Below are positions 1 to 8,545 of a stretch of DNA of 64,000 nt, one piece after another. Origin of the DNA: JAHRAW01 sp965262585 (GTDB taxonomy: Bacteria > Pseudomonadota > Gammaproteobacteria > Arenicellales > Poriferihabitantaceae); assembly GCA_965262585.1 (NCBI GenBank), contig OZ253546.1:2356001-2420000 (forward strand), in the 5' to 3' direction. Below the pieces are notes generated by a model. That model had not been told where the DNA came from and ran no database searches. It saw only the letters and a list, made by a program, of their open reading frames with translations. The translations under genes were made by a program, and so were the position numbers. Numbering within the stretch: the first letter of the stretch is position 1; each line of letters starts with the position of its first letter.

Positions 1-1463
1 CCACGAGCGTTTGCCATAAAACGCTCATCCTTAGGTAAATCAAATTGTGGATCTCGCTCTTCCAAGATTGATATTGCTGTTGCTTTGAGGTGATCTAAAT
101 CGTCATCTGTAATATGTTTTCCCAATGCGCTCCACGCCTCTCCACGAGAGACAAACCTCCACATCTCATCAGTTTGAATAAGGGGAGAGTCCGAGCGTAG
201 CGTGTCAGTTCTCAGTGTCTCGATCCACTCCCCATAGCCTTTTCCCAGCAGTTCCTCTATTGTCGCAATATCCCTTGTGTTCTTTCCATACCATTTCCCG
301 ACAAGCCCCGCTTGGGCTATTTGACGGGCGGTGCCCCATGTCGCATACGGTGGCAAAGTCCCCATTCCCGACAGATGTCGCATAAATGCCGATATTCGAC
401 CGCCGCCGATTCTCCCGAGTTCTCTTGCTCTAATATCTGGAAAATTGGCCTTCTTGAGAACATCTTCGATCTGCGATTGTGATGGACTTATAAGTTTGAT
501 GATTTCTGGGTTGCCACCAGCCCATGCCCCACACAGGGGTATGATTACACGGTGGCCTCCCCCAGCCGCGACAGCTTGGAGGTTGTTCTGACCTGTATCC
601 AAGCCCAATCTTGGACTTGCCACTAAAATATGGGCTTTTCGCAGAATAGAAACCGAGTGCCATGCATTCGCATCGCTAATAAATAGACATCGATTGGCGA
701 ATTTGTTCGCCTTAGATGCTTCCAGTGTAGACAGATAGGCAGCGACGAAATCATCTACGTCTTGCTCGCTTTCCGCTAAAAGGAATAATTTTTGGGTGGA
801 ACCGCTGAACAGCGCATCAAGTGCATCGCACGCAACACTTCTCGATACCGTGAAAAGCTCCGGAGGCAAGGGCGGATCGCCGCCGGTGCGCCGGAAAAGA
901 ATTGTATTCCAATGTTCAAGAGGAGTAGTAATTCCTCCTAGACTTCGAGTGATACCTGTCTTAGTCGCCATCCAGCAGCCAAGTGCTGGAAACTCGCGCA
1001 ACCAATCAGCGAGTTTGCCGCCATCAATGATTTGGATTTTTTTCCAGCCCCGATCCTTCCGTCTCTCAATCCATTCTCTTTGTTGAGATTCTTGCCAGCC
1101 CTTGGGGGCCAAGGAACGTGGAGTTACAAATATGAAAGATACCTTAGCTCGTTCCGCATCGCTGATCTCCTGTGTTCGCTTCTCAAAGTCGGCGGTTGCT
1201 TTTTTCTGAGGATCACTTCCAGTCCCAATTTCCCAGTAAGAAATTCCAACAGGGACAAACGGGAGATAGCCGGTATCTGATTCAACAAAACCGTCGCAGC
1301 CGGGCTGATTGACAGCATCTCCGTAAGGGATTCGGCATTCTGTGGCATCCGGAACAGATTGGCGCACGAGATGATAGACAAGCTCAGGAATCACCCCTTG
1401 ACTTTCGCGGGTGTCGGCGTAATGGGATAAATCGTTTGGTTGAACGATGTGAGTATGATTCAT
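1..1463 (-). CDS. large protein with restriction-endonuclease-like N-terminal domain (3' end beyond window)
   Basis: An open minus-strand frame runs from an ATG at 1463 off the left edge, giving 487 visible codons with no stop. The N-terminus has a pattern typical of PD-(D/E)XK-fold domains in large defence-type proteins: GCDG (D57), FVPVGISYWEIG (E78) and then a Lys pair at 87-88. A following FVTPR and a tryptophan-rich stretch end near residue 170. The rest lacks an obvious Walker A motif but reads as a folded alpha/beta region (a LFLLAES segment and a HRVIIPL strand) followed by a helical region containing ARELGRIGGGRISAFMRHL. An in-frame stop lies about 60 bases upstream of the ATG, so this is the first ATG available; the ribosome site is weak. 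The catalytic ExK appears as ExG, so nuclease activity is uncertain. The link to phage defence is inference from the domain type and size. Confidence 0.8.
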   Translation of the reverse strand, partial: MNHTHIVQPNDLSHYADTRESQGVIPELVYHLVRQSVPDATECRIPYGDAVNQPGCDGFVESDTGYLPFVPVGISYWEIGTGSDPQKKATADFEKRTQEISDAERAKVSFIFVTPRSLAPKGWQESQQREWIERRKDRGWKKIQIIDGGKLADWLREFPALGCWMATKTGITRSLGGITTPLEHWNTILFRRTGGDPPLPPELFTVSRSVACDALDALFSGSTQKLFLLAESEQDVDDFVAAYLSTLEASKANKFANRCLFISDANAWHSVSILRKAHILVASPRLGLDTGQNNLQAVAAGGGHRVIIPLCGAWAGGNPEIIKLISPSQSQIEDVLKKANFPDIRARELGRIGGGRISAFMRHLSGMGTLPPYATWGTARQIAQAGLVGKWYGKNTRDIATIEELLGKGYGEWIETLRTDTLRSDSPLIQTDEMWRFVSRGEAWSALGKHITDDDLDHLKATAISILEERDPQFDLPKDERFMANAR

Positions 1464-1763
1464 ATAAATATCGCCATGCGGGAATTGGTGTTGATATCGT
1501 TGATCCGCATTTTCGCAGTCATCAGTTCACGAAATAAGGTACGAAAAAGGCCATGAAGTCTACCTTTCCTAGACCATGCATTATCTACCCTTTTATCGAA
1601 CAGTTGAAAGGATATGTACGATTTTCCTTATTCTTCAGCCATCACTCAATAAGGTCAAGGTTATAACACTTACCTTCAGCGGCAACTGTCAAGTAATCCT
1701 TGACAGTTGCCGCAGGGTCTAATTCACACACCAAATCACACCACACAGACAATTTACCCCCCC
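1464..1763. other. intergenic region between truncated gene and radC
   Basis: This 300-base gap is AT-rich and holds one strong hairpin (listed separately). No credible ORF or RNA gene was seen. The promoter of the leftward gene should lie just above 1463, but I could not pick out convincing -35/-10 boxes. Confidence 0.6.
1679..1713. terminator. perfect 15-bp stem, 5-nt loop hairpin downstream of radC
   Basis: The arm GCGGCAACTGTCAAG at 1679-1693 is perfectly complementary to 1699-1713 around the loop TAATC. It lies about 50 bases beyond the radC stop on the minus strand. There is no long U-run after it on either strand, so it may be a weak terminator or an mRNA-stabilising hairpin. Confidence 0.5.
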
Positions 1764-2447
1764 CTAAAACAATCCCCTATCCGACATCGAAACAAATTCA
1801 CCGTCGCCGATTACTAAGTGGTCGAGCAAACGCACTTCTACTAGGTTTAGCGCCTCTTTTAGTTTGACGGTTAGTGTGGCGTCGGCTTGGCTGGGTTCGG
1901 CGATGCCGGAGGGGTGGTTGTGGGCGAGGATGAGGGCGGCGGCGTTGTACTTGAGGGCGCTTTTGACTACTTCTCTGGGGTGCACTGTGGCGCCGTTTAA
2001 GGTGCCGTAGAAAAGTTCTTGATAACGCAATACATGGTGGCGGTTGTCGAGATATACGATGGCAAAAACTTCGCGTGGTTGGTCGCGTAGTTGGTGTATC
2101 AAAAACTCGGCGGCTTGGGTTGGGCTGGTGAGTGGGCCTTCGCGTTCGAGTTTTTGCGCAAGGTAGCGTTTGCCGAGTTCTAGTGCGGCTTGCAGTTGTG
2201 CGCTTTTGGCCGGGCCCAGTCCCGCGGTTCGGGTCAGTGTGCTTTGTTCGGCGTTGAGGATTTGCCGCAGGCCGCCGTGTTCTTTTAGCAGGTCGCGACC
2301 GACGTCCACCGCCGACTTGCCCTTGATGCCGGTGCGTAAAAATACCGCCAGCAACTCGGCATCGGATAGCGAAGCGGGGCCGCTTCGGGTTAGTTTTTCT
2401 CGGGGCCTTTCATCCGCAGGCCATTGCGTTATAGGGGTGCTTACCAT
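1764..2447 (-). CDS. radC: RadC family JAB-domain protein
   Basis: This 227-residue protein has an N-terminal helix-hairpin-helix-like part (PREKL, SLSDAELLAVFLRTG, GLGPAKSAQL) and a C-terminal JAB/MPN metalloprotease-like domain with the HNHPSG motif and a downstream Asp (PSQADATLT). The start at 2447 is preferred because AAGGAG at 2460-2455 sits seven bases upstream; in-frame ATGs at 2453 and 2474 are badly placed for that site. RadC proteins were named for DNA repair, but their real role is unsettled, and they are common on mobile and defence islands. The gene is divergent from coaBC, with fewer than 50 bases between the starts. Confidence 0.95.
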   Translation of the reverse strand: MVSTPITQWPADERPREKLTRSGPASLSDAELLAVFLRTGIKGKSAVDVGRDLLKEHGGLRQILNAEQSTLTRTAGLGPAKSAQLQAALELGKRYLAQKLEREGPLTSPTQAAEFLIHQLRDQPREVFAIVYLDNRHHVLRYQELFYGTLNGATVHPREVVKSALKYNAAALILAHNHPSGIAEPSQADATLTVKLKEALNLVEVRLLDHLVIGDGEFVSMSDRGLF

Positions 2448-2493
2448 GCTCATTCTCCTTTGGCTTCCGTGCAATTACGCTACACTATACCAC

Positions 2494-3735
2494 ATGAACT
2501 GGCATAAAAACAAGCGCATTTTGGTGGGCGTCTGCGGTGGCATTGCCGCCTACAAAAGCCCGGTGCTGGTGCGGCGGCTGATGGAGCGCGGTTGCGAGGT
2601 GCGGGTGGTGATGACGAGTGGGGCGAGCGAATTTATCACTCCCCTGACTATGCAGGCGGTCAGCGGGCATCCGGTGCATCAGCATCTTCTCGATGCCGAG
2701 TCCGAGTCCGGTATGGGGCATATCGAACTGGCGCGCTGGGCTGAACAGGTGGTCATCGCCCCGGCCACCGCCAATTTCATCGCCCGGCTGGCCGAGGGGC
2801 GGGCGGACGAGTTGCTATCGGCGTTGGCGCTTGCCACTACTGCCGAAGTGGTGGTGGCGCCGGCCATGAACCAGCAGATGTGGGCGCATCCGGCGACCCA
2901 GCGCAACCTTGCGACTCTGGTGGACAGGGGGGTGCGCGTGATTGGTCCGGCGGCCGGGGATCAGGCGTGTGGCGAGACCGGGCCGGGGCGTATGACCGAG
3001 CCCGAGGAAATCGCCGACCTGCTGGCCGGCGAAGGTCCTCCGCAACTGCTGGCTGGCGTCCGGGTGCTGATTACCGCCGGCCCGACCTGGGAAGCGATGG
3101 ATCCGGTGCGCGGCATTACCAATCACAGTTCCGGCAAGATGGGCTATGCCATGGCGCGAGCGGCGTTGGATTTTGGCGCGCGGGTTACGCTGGTCAGCGG
3201 CCCGGTGAACCTTGAAACGCCCCATGGGGTGCGGCGCATTGATGTCGAGTCGGCGCGGCAAATGATGGATGCGGTGACGGCGAACGCAACGGATGCGGAT
3301 TGGTTTATCGCGGTTGCGGCGGTGGCGGATTATCGCCCGGTCGAAGTTGCCGCGCATAAAATCAAAAAAAATGACGCGCGCATGCGCATCGAGTTGATTA
3401 GAAACCCCGACATCCTTGCCACCGTGGCGGCCATGAAAGATGGCCCGTTCACGGTGGGTTTCGCGGCGGAGACTGGGGATGTGGTCGCCAATGCGCGGAA
3501 GAAAATGAAAGCCAAGGGCGTTGATGTGATGGCGGCCAATGCGGTGGTTGCTGTCGATGGTCAAAGCGACGATTCGGATAAGGTGTTCGGTAGCGATGAA
3601 AACTCGGTGACGCTGCTGTATAAAAATGAACAGCGCGACTGCGAAGTAACGCTGGACAAAACCGACAAATATCGAATCGCGGTGCACATCATTGAGCATA
3701 TCGCGCCATTGTTTGACAACCGCAGAGGCAAATGA
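2494..3735 (+). CDS. coaBC: bifunctional phosphopantothenoylcysteine decarboxylase / phosphopantothenate-cysteine ligase
   Basis: This 413-residue enzyme carries out two steps of coenzyme A synthesis in the cytoplasm: ligation of cysteine to 4'-phosphopantothenate, then FMN-dependent decarboxylation. The N-terminal flavoprotein half shows GGIAAYK, the catalytic His at H76 (GMGHIELA), PAMN at 123-126 and the active-site Cys at C159 (ACGETGPGRM). The C-terminal ligase half shows TAGPTWE, DPVRGITNHSSGKMG and a KIKK lysine motif. The length matches the family. The frame stays open upstream to 2170, but that extension is antisense to radC, so the ATG at 2494 (NWHKNKRILVG) is the start. No clear Shine-Dalgarno precedes it; a TACACTAT element lies 10-20 bases upstream, so a very short leader is possible. 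dut follows immediately. Confidence 0.97.
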   Translation: MNWHKNKRILVGVCGGIAAYKSPVLVRRLMERGCEVRVVMTSGASEFITPLTMQAVSGHPVHQHLLDAESESGMGHIELARWAEQVVIAPATANFIARLAEGRADELLSALALATTAEVVVAPAMNQQMWAHPATQRNLATLVDRGVRVIGPAAGDQACGETGPGRMTEPEEIADLLAGEGPPQLLAGVRVLITAGPTWEAMDPVRGITNHSSGKMGYAMARAALDFGARVTLVSGPVNLETPHGVRRIDVESARQMMDAVTANATDADWFIAVAAVADYRPVEVAAHKIKKNDARMRIELIRNPDILATVAAMKDGPFTVGFAAETGDVVANARKKMKAKGVDVMAANAVVAVDGQSDDSDKVFGSDENSVTLLYKNEQRDCEVTLDKTDKYRIAVHIIEHIAPLFDNRRGK

Positions 3736-3742
3736 AACGCCG

Positions 3743-4195
3743 GTGAAAATCGACCTGAAAATTCTCGACCCGCGCATCAACGACGAATTCGGATTGCCCG
3801 ACTACGGCACCGATGGCGCCGCCGGACTCGACCTGCGCGCCTGCACCGATGCACCCGTAACGCTCGAAGCGGGAGCGACAAAGTTAATTCCCACCGGCAT
3901 CGCCATCCACATCAAAGACCCCAACTACGCAGCAATGCTACTCCCCCGTTCGGGCCTCGGCCACAAACACGGCATCGTCCTCGGCAACCTCACCGGCCTC
4001 ATCGACTCCGATTACCAAGGCCAAATTTTCGTCTCCTGCTGGAACCGCAGCACCACCAATTTCACCATCCACCCCGGCGACCGCATCGCACAAATGGTAA
4101 TCCTACCGGTAGTGCGCGCGGAGTTTAATGTGGTGGAGGATTTTGATGAGAGTGAAAGAGGAGGTGGGGGGTTTGGGTCTACGGGGGCGAGGTAG
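3743..4195 (+). CDS. dut: deoxyuridine 5'-triphosphate nucleotidohydrolase (dUTPase)
   Basis: This 150-residue trimeric dUTPase hydrolyses dUTP to dUMP, keeping uracil out of DNA and feeding thymidylate synthesis. All five motifs are visible: GLDLRA, PRSGLG, GLIDSDYQG, the GDRIAQMV segment and the C-terminal glycine-rich RGGGGFGSTG. The GTG start at 3743 gives KIDLKILDPRI, which matches the family N-terminus; the upstream ATG at 3692 lies inside coaBC and would add a non-homologous tail. It starts 7 bases after the coaBC stop, so the two are probably co-transcribed, a common gammaproteobacterial arrangement. Confidence 0.97.
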   Translation: MKIDLKILDPRINDEFGLPDYGTDGAAGLDLRACTDAPVTLEAGATKLIPTGIAIHIKDPNYAAMLLPRSGLGHKHGIVLGNLTGLIDSDYQGQIFVSCWNRSTTNFTIHPGDRIAQMVILPVVRAEFNVVEDFDESERGGGGFGSTGAR

Positions 4196-4266
4196 ATTGA
4201 AGTTGGTAAATGGTTTTATTTTTTACTATTTGACAAGGCTAATTTTTGTGTGGCAAAGTGATTTAT

Positions 4267-4914
4267 ATGGCTATGCATATTCCCCAAAAAAAGATAGAAG
4301 ATGTGCGCGTGAAATTGCGCAAGTATGGCTGGGTTCATATGCCATCATCGGGAGAACAAGATTTTCTTGAGTTATCTGCTTTTTTGGGTAAGGTAATTCA
4401 CGAGACGGATGTTGTTGTTAATCTGGAAAAAAGGGGTCTCGTTACTTCCGATAAGGCTTTGGATTTTCATACCGATCATACAATGGCAAGTTACATTGCA
4501 TGGTTATGCGTAAAGCCAGCCACGAAAGGCGGCGAGACTATACTGGCGGATGCTAGAAAGGCATTTTCTCTTTTAGATTCTGAAGATCAAAAAGTTATTC
4601 AAACTGTTATGTTGAAAGAACACCAAATGTTTGAAAATGATCCGCTTCAATCTCCGTTAGTTTCAAGCGTAAATGGAACTATTAAGTTTTATTATTCATT
4701 TTGGTTGGCTGATAAAAATATGAAACCTGAACAGAGACGCGCTTTTGATGCTTTTCGCCGTGCCGTTTCTGCTATTCCGTTTCATGAGTTTAAACTATGC
4801 CGCAACGATATTCTAATTGTAGATAATTCTCACATTTTGCACGGAAGGCGTGCAATTCACGACCGAAGTCGGCGATTAAAGAGGCTTTGGATTCATTCCA
4901 CTACTATCCTATGA
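4267..4914 (+). CDS. TauD/TfdA-like Fe(II)/2-oxoglutarate-dependent dioxygenase
   Basis: This 215-residue protein carries the iron-binding facial triad of the TauD/clavaminate-synthase fold: HTD at H68-D70 and a distal His at H192 (HILHGR), followed by an Arg-rich RRLKR (202-206) suited to binding the 2-oxoglutarate carboxylate. Such enzymes hydroxylate small molecules or amino-acid side chains. The substrate is not readable; the closest sequence feel is to asparagine-oxygenase-type members. ATG 4267 is chosen over an upstream TTG at 4246, though neither has a strong ribosome site. Its stop overlaps the Shine-Dalgarno of the next gene, so the two are translationally linked. The region is clearly more AT-rich than dut and coaBC, suggesting acquired DNA. 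Confidence 0.85.
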   Translation: MAMHIPQKKIEDVRVKLRKYGWVHMPSSGEQDFLELSAFLGKVIHETDVVVNLEKRGLVTSDKALDFHTDHTMASYIAWLCVKPATKGGETILADARKAFSLLDSEDQKVIQTVMLKEHQMFENDPLQSPLVSSVNGTIKFYYSFWLADKNMKPEQRRAFDAFRRAVSAIPFHEFKLCRNDILIVDNSHILHGRRAIHDRSRRLKRLWIHSTTIL

Positions 4915-4921
4915 GGACATC

Positions 4922-5491
4922 ATGCAAACACAAACACCAGTAGTTCTGAAATCCGCCCCCTTGAATGGTAATCCAATTCCGCAATATGAAATGGAAATGC
5001 CAGTTCCTATCACGAAAGAACGTGTGGCATTTCTTGTCGCAAAGGGGATCGATAAAGATATTTCCGAGGTTGACCTGGAAATGGTCAAGATGAAACTCGG
5101 CGAGCCGAAAGAGGGTGTCGGCTGGAATAAAGAGCAATGCGAAGACGCGGAAATTGAATACAAGCGTTATTTAATGCTGTGTCGAAAATTTCCCAGCCCA
5201 CACTATGCAATCGTTCCAAATAAAATAATGGATACGATGTGGCATTACCACATTCTTGATACACGGGCTTATTGTCGTGACAGCGAAGAATTGTTTGGCG
5301 GTTATTTTCATCACTTCCCTTATTTTGGGTTGCGTGGAAGTGAAGACGAAAAACAATTGAAAGAGTCTTTTGAAGAAACCAAATCTCTATACCAAAAAAG
5401 TTTTGGCGAGTCGTTGATTCGAGGCGGTGTTGGCGAAAGTGATTGTTGGCATGACTGTCAAGGCCGTTGTCACAATGAATGTAAAAATTAA
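4922..5491 (+). CDS. GRDP-like (DUF1399-type) protein with C-x3-C-x3-C-x3-C tail
   Basis: This 189-residue protein begins 7 bases after the dioxygenase stop, with GAGGA as ribosome site. Residues about 100-137 hold the signature of glycine-rich-domain-protein-like sequences: DTMWHYHILDT followed by FGGYFHHFPYFG, rich in His and Trp. The C-terminus ends in four cysteines at exactly four-residue spacing (175, 179, 183, 187; CWHDCQGRCHNECKN), attached by a Gly-rich joint (RGGVGES). There is no signal peptide or membrane segment. The function is unknown. The tail could bind metal or could be a modified peptide; its tight pairing with an oxygenase makes the second idea worth testing but does not prove it. 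Confidence 0.8.
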   Translation: MQTQTPVVLKSAPLNGNPIPQYEMEMPVPITKERVAFLVAKGIDKDISEVDLEMVKMKLGEPKEGVGWNKEQCEDAEIEYKRYLMLCRKFPSPHYAIVPNKIMDTMWHYHILDTRAYCRDSEELFGGYFHHFPYFGLRGSEDEKQLKESFEETKSLYQKSFGESLIRGGVGESDCWHDCQGRCHNECKN

Positions 5492-5496
5492 AGAAA

Positions 5497-8400
5497 GTGT
5501 CAATTATTACAAAATCGATCAATCGGACGGCATTACTCAGGCTTTTTGGAGTCGATCCAGTAATTATTGAGTGCTCCGGTGACGCCCTTATGCTGAAACA
5601 GCATAAGGGCGTCAAAGTGTTAATCGATCAGGAAAAATTAGTTGCAGGTTTGTCTTTCAAGCGTTATTGGTTTTTTGCCACGCTTTCAGTGCCTACCAAT
5701 GAGGGAACGAAGCGGTTATTTGGCCTTATTCCGTCCCAGGCCGAGGATGTAGTTCTATGGCTTAAGAAGACATACTATGAGCGCATATACCCGAATATCA
5801 ATCAAGCGTCAAAACGCATCGCCGAGGCTTTATCCAAAGGCTATTTGCGTACATCGAGGTTACCAATTATCCGGCAGCAGGCTAGGGTAGTTTTTGATCG
5901 ATACAAAAAGTCGCCGCAATCTGGTTTGTTGTCAGATGAAATGACTAACGCATATTCATTCATTGAAAAAATCGCTCACTGGACTGAGTCAGATGCAGAT
6001 GAGTATCGAGCACACTATGTTCAACGGATGAAACTGGAACATCAATCCTATTTCAACACGATAGAATCATATCCTCTCACGGAAAAACAACAGGAAGCCT
6101 GCATTGTGGATGATGACAATAACCTGGTGTTGGCCGGTGCTGGTACTGGCAAGACCAGCGTTATGATTGGACGAACGGGTTTTTTGTTAAAGACGCAACA
6201 AGCATTGCCTAGCGAGATTTTAATGTTGGCTTTTGCCCGGAAAGCCGCCGATGAAATGCAGCAACGTATTGATAAGAAAATTGAGCAGAAGGGTGTCGCG
6301 GTTAGCACCTTTCACAAATTAGGTAAAGAGATCATCGCGCAAGTGGAAGGCGGTCAACCGAGTATTCACCCTATTGCGGAAGACGAAAAATATTTACAAA
6401 ACAAAGTGAATAAATGGTTTGAGGACAGAATCAAATCCAAACCATACCTTAAGTTGTTATTGAAATATTTTGAGAATTATTTGTATCCTGTTGCGAATCC
6501 ATTCGACTTCAAAACAGAAGGTGAGTATTTCGAATACATCAAAGCGAATGAAATAAGAACACTTAAAGGCGAATTAGTAAAAAGTTATGGCGAGTGCCTT
6601 ATTGCCAACCATTTATTCAGGCTGGGGGTTGAATACGAGTATGAAGGCAAGTACAAATTTTCCACAATATCTACAGATTATAGCCAGTATTGTCCAGATT
6701 TCTATCTTCCTGACTATGATGTGTATATTGAATATTTTGGGATAGACCGGGAAGAGAAAACAGCACCTTATGTCGATGAAAAAGAATATCATAAAGGCAT
6801 AGACTGGAAACGAAAAACCCACCTTAAATACAAAACACGGCTGATTGAACTGTTTCATTATGACAATACAGAAGGCCAGTTGCTGAGTTTGCTGACAGAA
6901 AAAATCGAAGATGTCGGGGCAGAGTTAAAATCTTTGTCTGAAGAAAAAACCGAAGATGTCGGGGCAGAGTTAAAACCGTTGTCTGAAGAAAAAACCGAAA
7001 ATGTCGGAGTAGAGTTAAAACCGTTGTCTGAAGAAAAAATTCTTGCCACTCTAATAGATTTTGGTGCGGTTAGTCAGTTTGCCAAGTTGATGAGTCAGAT
7101 GTTGAGGCGTTATCGGTCAGGTGGATTTAACCGAGAGAAAATTGAAGAAAAAATCAAAAAATCCACCAATCCCGAACAGTTATCAGCGGCGTTAGAGTTA
7201 TTACTTCCCATTGTCAAAGATTACGAGGTGTATTTAGATCAGGATGACAGCATTGATTTTGATGACATGATCAATCGTGCTTTGGGTTATGTGGAGGAAG
7301 GTAAATTTGTGTCACCGTGGAAATATATTTTAGTTGATGAATTTCAAGACATATCTGAGCCCAGAGCAAAACTGGTAAAGGCTATTAAGTCGAGCGTGAA
7401 GGGGTGTTCCTTATTTTGTGTTGGTGATGACTGGCAAGCCATCTACCGCTTTACTGGGAGCGATGTTGCTTTCACGAGCAATTTCAAGTCGCATTTTGGG
7501 GCTGGGAAATTTACTGTTCTAGACAAGACGTTCCGCTTTAATAACAGCATTTGTGATATTGCTTCCATGTTTGTTCAGCGAAACACATCTCAATCAAGAA
7601 AAAACATTTCAACCCACAAAATTGTGAAATCGCCTGCGGTTTCACTGCTCCGGGAAACGGATCGCAAGCAGGTTGGGATAACAAACATCGACAAGCGTTT
7701 GGATGATGCGTTGTCTGCCATTAGTGCGCGTGCGAAAGTGGGAGATTCCGTTTATTTGCTGGGACGATACGGGTTTAGCGTTCCTAAAAAACAGCAATTA
7801 GAAGAATTAAGGAAGCGTCATCCGAGGCTGGCAATTGGAAAAAGTACTATCCATTCCGCCAAAGGCAAAGAAGCCGACTATGTCGTATTGTTGGGCTTGG
7901 TAAATGGTGAGCACGGATTCCCTTCCCTAAAAACCACCGATCCCTTGCTTGAGGAGTTGCTACCGCCTGCGGAAAACTTTCCATTTGCCGAAGAAAGGAG
8001 ATTGTTTTATGTTGCGATCACACGCGCCAGGGAGCGTGTTTATCTGATAGTGGATATGACAAAAGCGTCCGAGTTTATTGTTGAGTTAATCAACGAATGT
8101 TATCCGTTGGAAGAAAAGGAATTTGAAGTTAGTTTGGTGCAAAAGTTATTCCAGCACATCAACTGTATTAGGTGCATAACCGGCTCTATGACCTTTCGTG
8201 AAAACACCCGCAGTAATAATATTTTCCTTGGTTGCTCAAATTACCCGCTGTGCAAAAATACAGAAGAAGTCTGTCAGAAATGTGGGCAGGCAATGGAGCA
8301 CATGGACCATAGCGACCAATTCAGAGTATGCATCGATCGAAAATGCCGTAACTGGGTGCCCAAGTGCGATTTATGTGGTGCTGATTGTGTGGAGCGAAAG

Positions 8401-8538
8401 GGTGAGCATGGCAAGTTCTGGGGGTGTAATAACTATCGGGGAAATGAAGAGAATAGTTGTAAAAGGACAAGGAACAATATTTCTTTTGATCCTAGCCTAT
8501 TGCCGGAAAATCAAGAGCAACTTGTTGGCGAGTTATAA
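5497..8538 (+). CDS. UvrD/HelD-like superfamily 1 helicase with nuclease-like insert and C-terminal zinc ribbons
   Basis: This 1013-residue helicase has Walker A AGAGTGKT (213-220), Walker B VDEFQD (613-618), a GDDWQAIYRF motif, HSAKGKEAD and motif VI VAITRARER (from 839). Between the motor halves, around 385-450, is a PDFYLPDYDVYIEYFG segment (P400-G415), the usual look of a PD-(D/E)XK-like insert in helicase IV relatives, although the Lys of ExK is absent. Residues 468-515 are three tandem 19-residue repeats. From C890 onward there are several CxxC-type pairs resembling topoisomerase C4 zinc fingers. The GTG start at 5497 lies 5 bases after the previous stop, so this is the third gene of the unit. 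A role in DNA repair or phage defence is inference. Confidence 0.92.
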   Translation: MSIITKSINRTALLRLFGVDPVIIECSGDALMLKQHKGVKVLIDQEKLVAGLSFKRYWFFATLSVPTNEGTKRLFGLIPSQAEDVVLWLKKTYYERIYPNINQASKRIAEALSKGYLRTSRLPIIRQQARVVFDRYKKSPQSGLLSDEMTNAYSFIEKIAHWTESDADEYRAHYVQRMKLEHQSYFNTIESYPLTEKQQEACIVDDDNNLVLAGAGTGKTSVMIGRTGFLLKTQQALPSEILMLAFARKAADEMQQRIDKKIEQKGVAVSTFHKLGKEIIAQVEGGQPSIHPIAEDEKYLQNKVNKWFEDRIKSKPYLKLLLKYFENYLYPVANPFDFKTEGEYFEYIKANEIRTLKGELVKSYGECLIANHLFRLGVEYEYEGKYKFSTISTDYSQYCPDFYLPDYDVYIEYFGIDREEKTAPYVDEKEYHKGIDWKRKTHLKYKTRLIELFHYDNTEGQLLSLLTEKIEDVGAELKSLSEEKTEDVGAELKPLSEEKTENVGVELKPLSEEKILATLIDFGAVSQFAKLMSQMLRRYRSGGFNREKIEEKIKKSTNPEQLSAALELLLPIVKDYEVYLDQDDSIDFDDMINRALGYVEEGKFVSPWKYILVDEFQDISEPRAKLVKAIKSSVKGCSLFCVGDDWQAIYRFTGSDVAFTSNFKSHFGAGKFTVLDKTFRFNNSICDIASMFVQRNTSQSRKNISTHKIVKSPAVSLLRETDRKQVGITNIDKRLDDALSAISARAKVGDSVYLLGRYGFSVPKKQQLEELRKRHPRLAIGKSTIHSAKGKEADYVVLLGLVNGEHGFPSLKTTDPLLEELLPPAENFPFAEERRLFYVAITRARERVYLIVDMTKASEFIVELINECYPLEEKEFEVSLVQKLFQHINCIRCITGSMTFRENTRSNNIFLGCSNYPLCKNTEEVCQKCGQAMEHMDHSDQFRVCIDRKCRNWVPKCDLCGADCVERKGEHGKFWGCNNYRGNEENSCKRTRNNISFDPSLLPENQEQLVGEL
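6898..7040 (+). repeat. 57-bp tandem repeat, about 2.5 copies, inside the helicase gene
   Basis: The repeat encodes the acidic, helix-forming unit EKTEDVGAELKPLSE, separating the nuclease-like insert from the second motor part. Copies differ by only a few bases, so expansion looks recent, and 57 is a multiple of three so copy changes would keep the frame. Confidence 0.9.
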
Positions 8539-8545
8539 AAAATAC

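Noticed and set aside
331..1280. plus-strand small frames at 331-591, 796-1086 and 1032-1280
   Set aside because: They lie opposite the continuous minus-strand reading of the truncated nuclease-like gene, which has far better codon and protein character.
2170..2493. 108-residue N-terminal extension of coaBC
   Set aside because: It is fully antisense to radC, has no family match, and the normal coaBC N-terminus begins at 2494.
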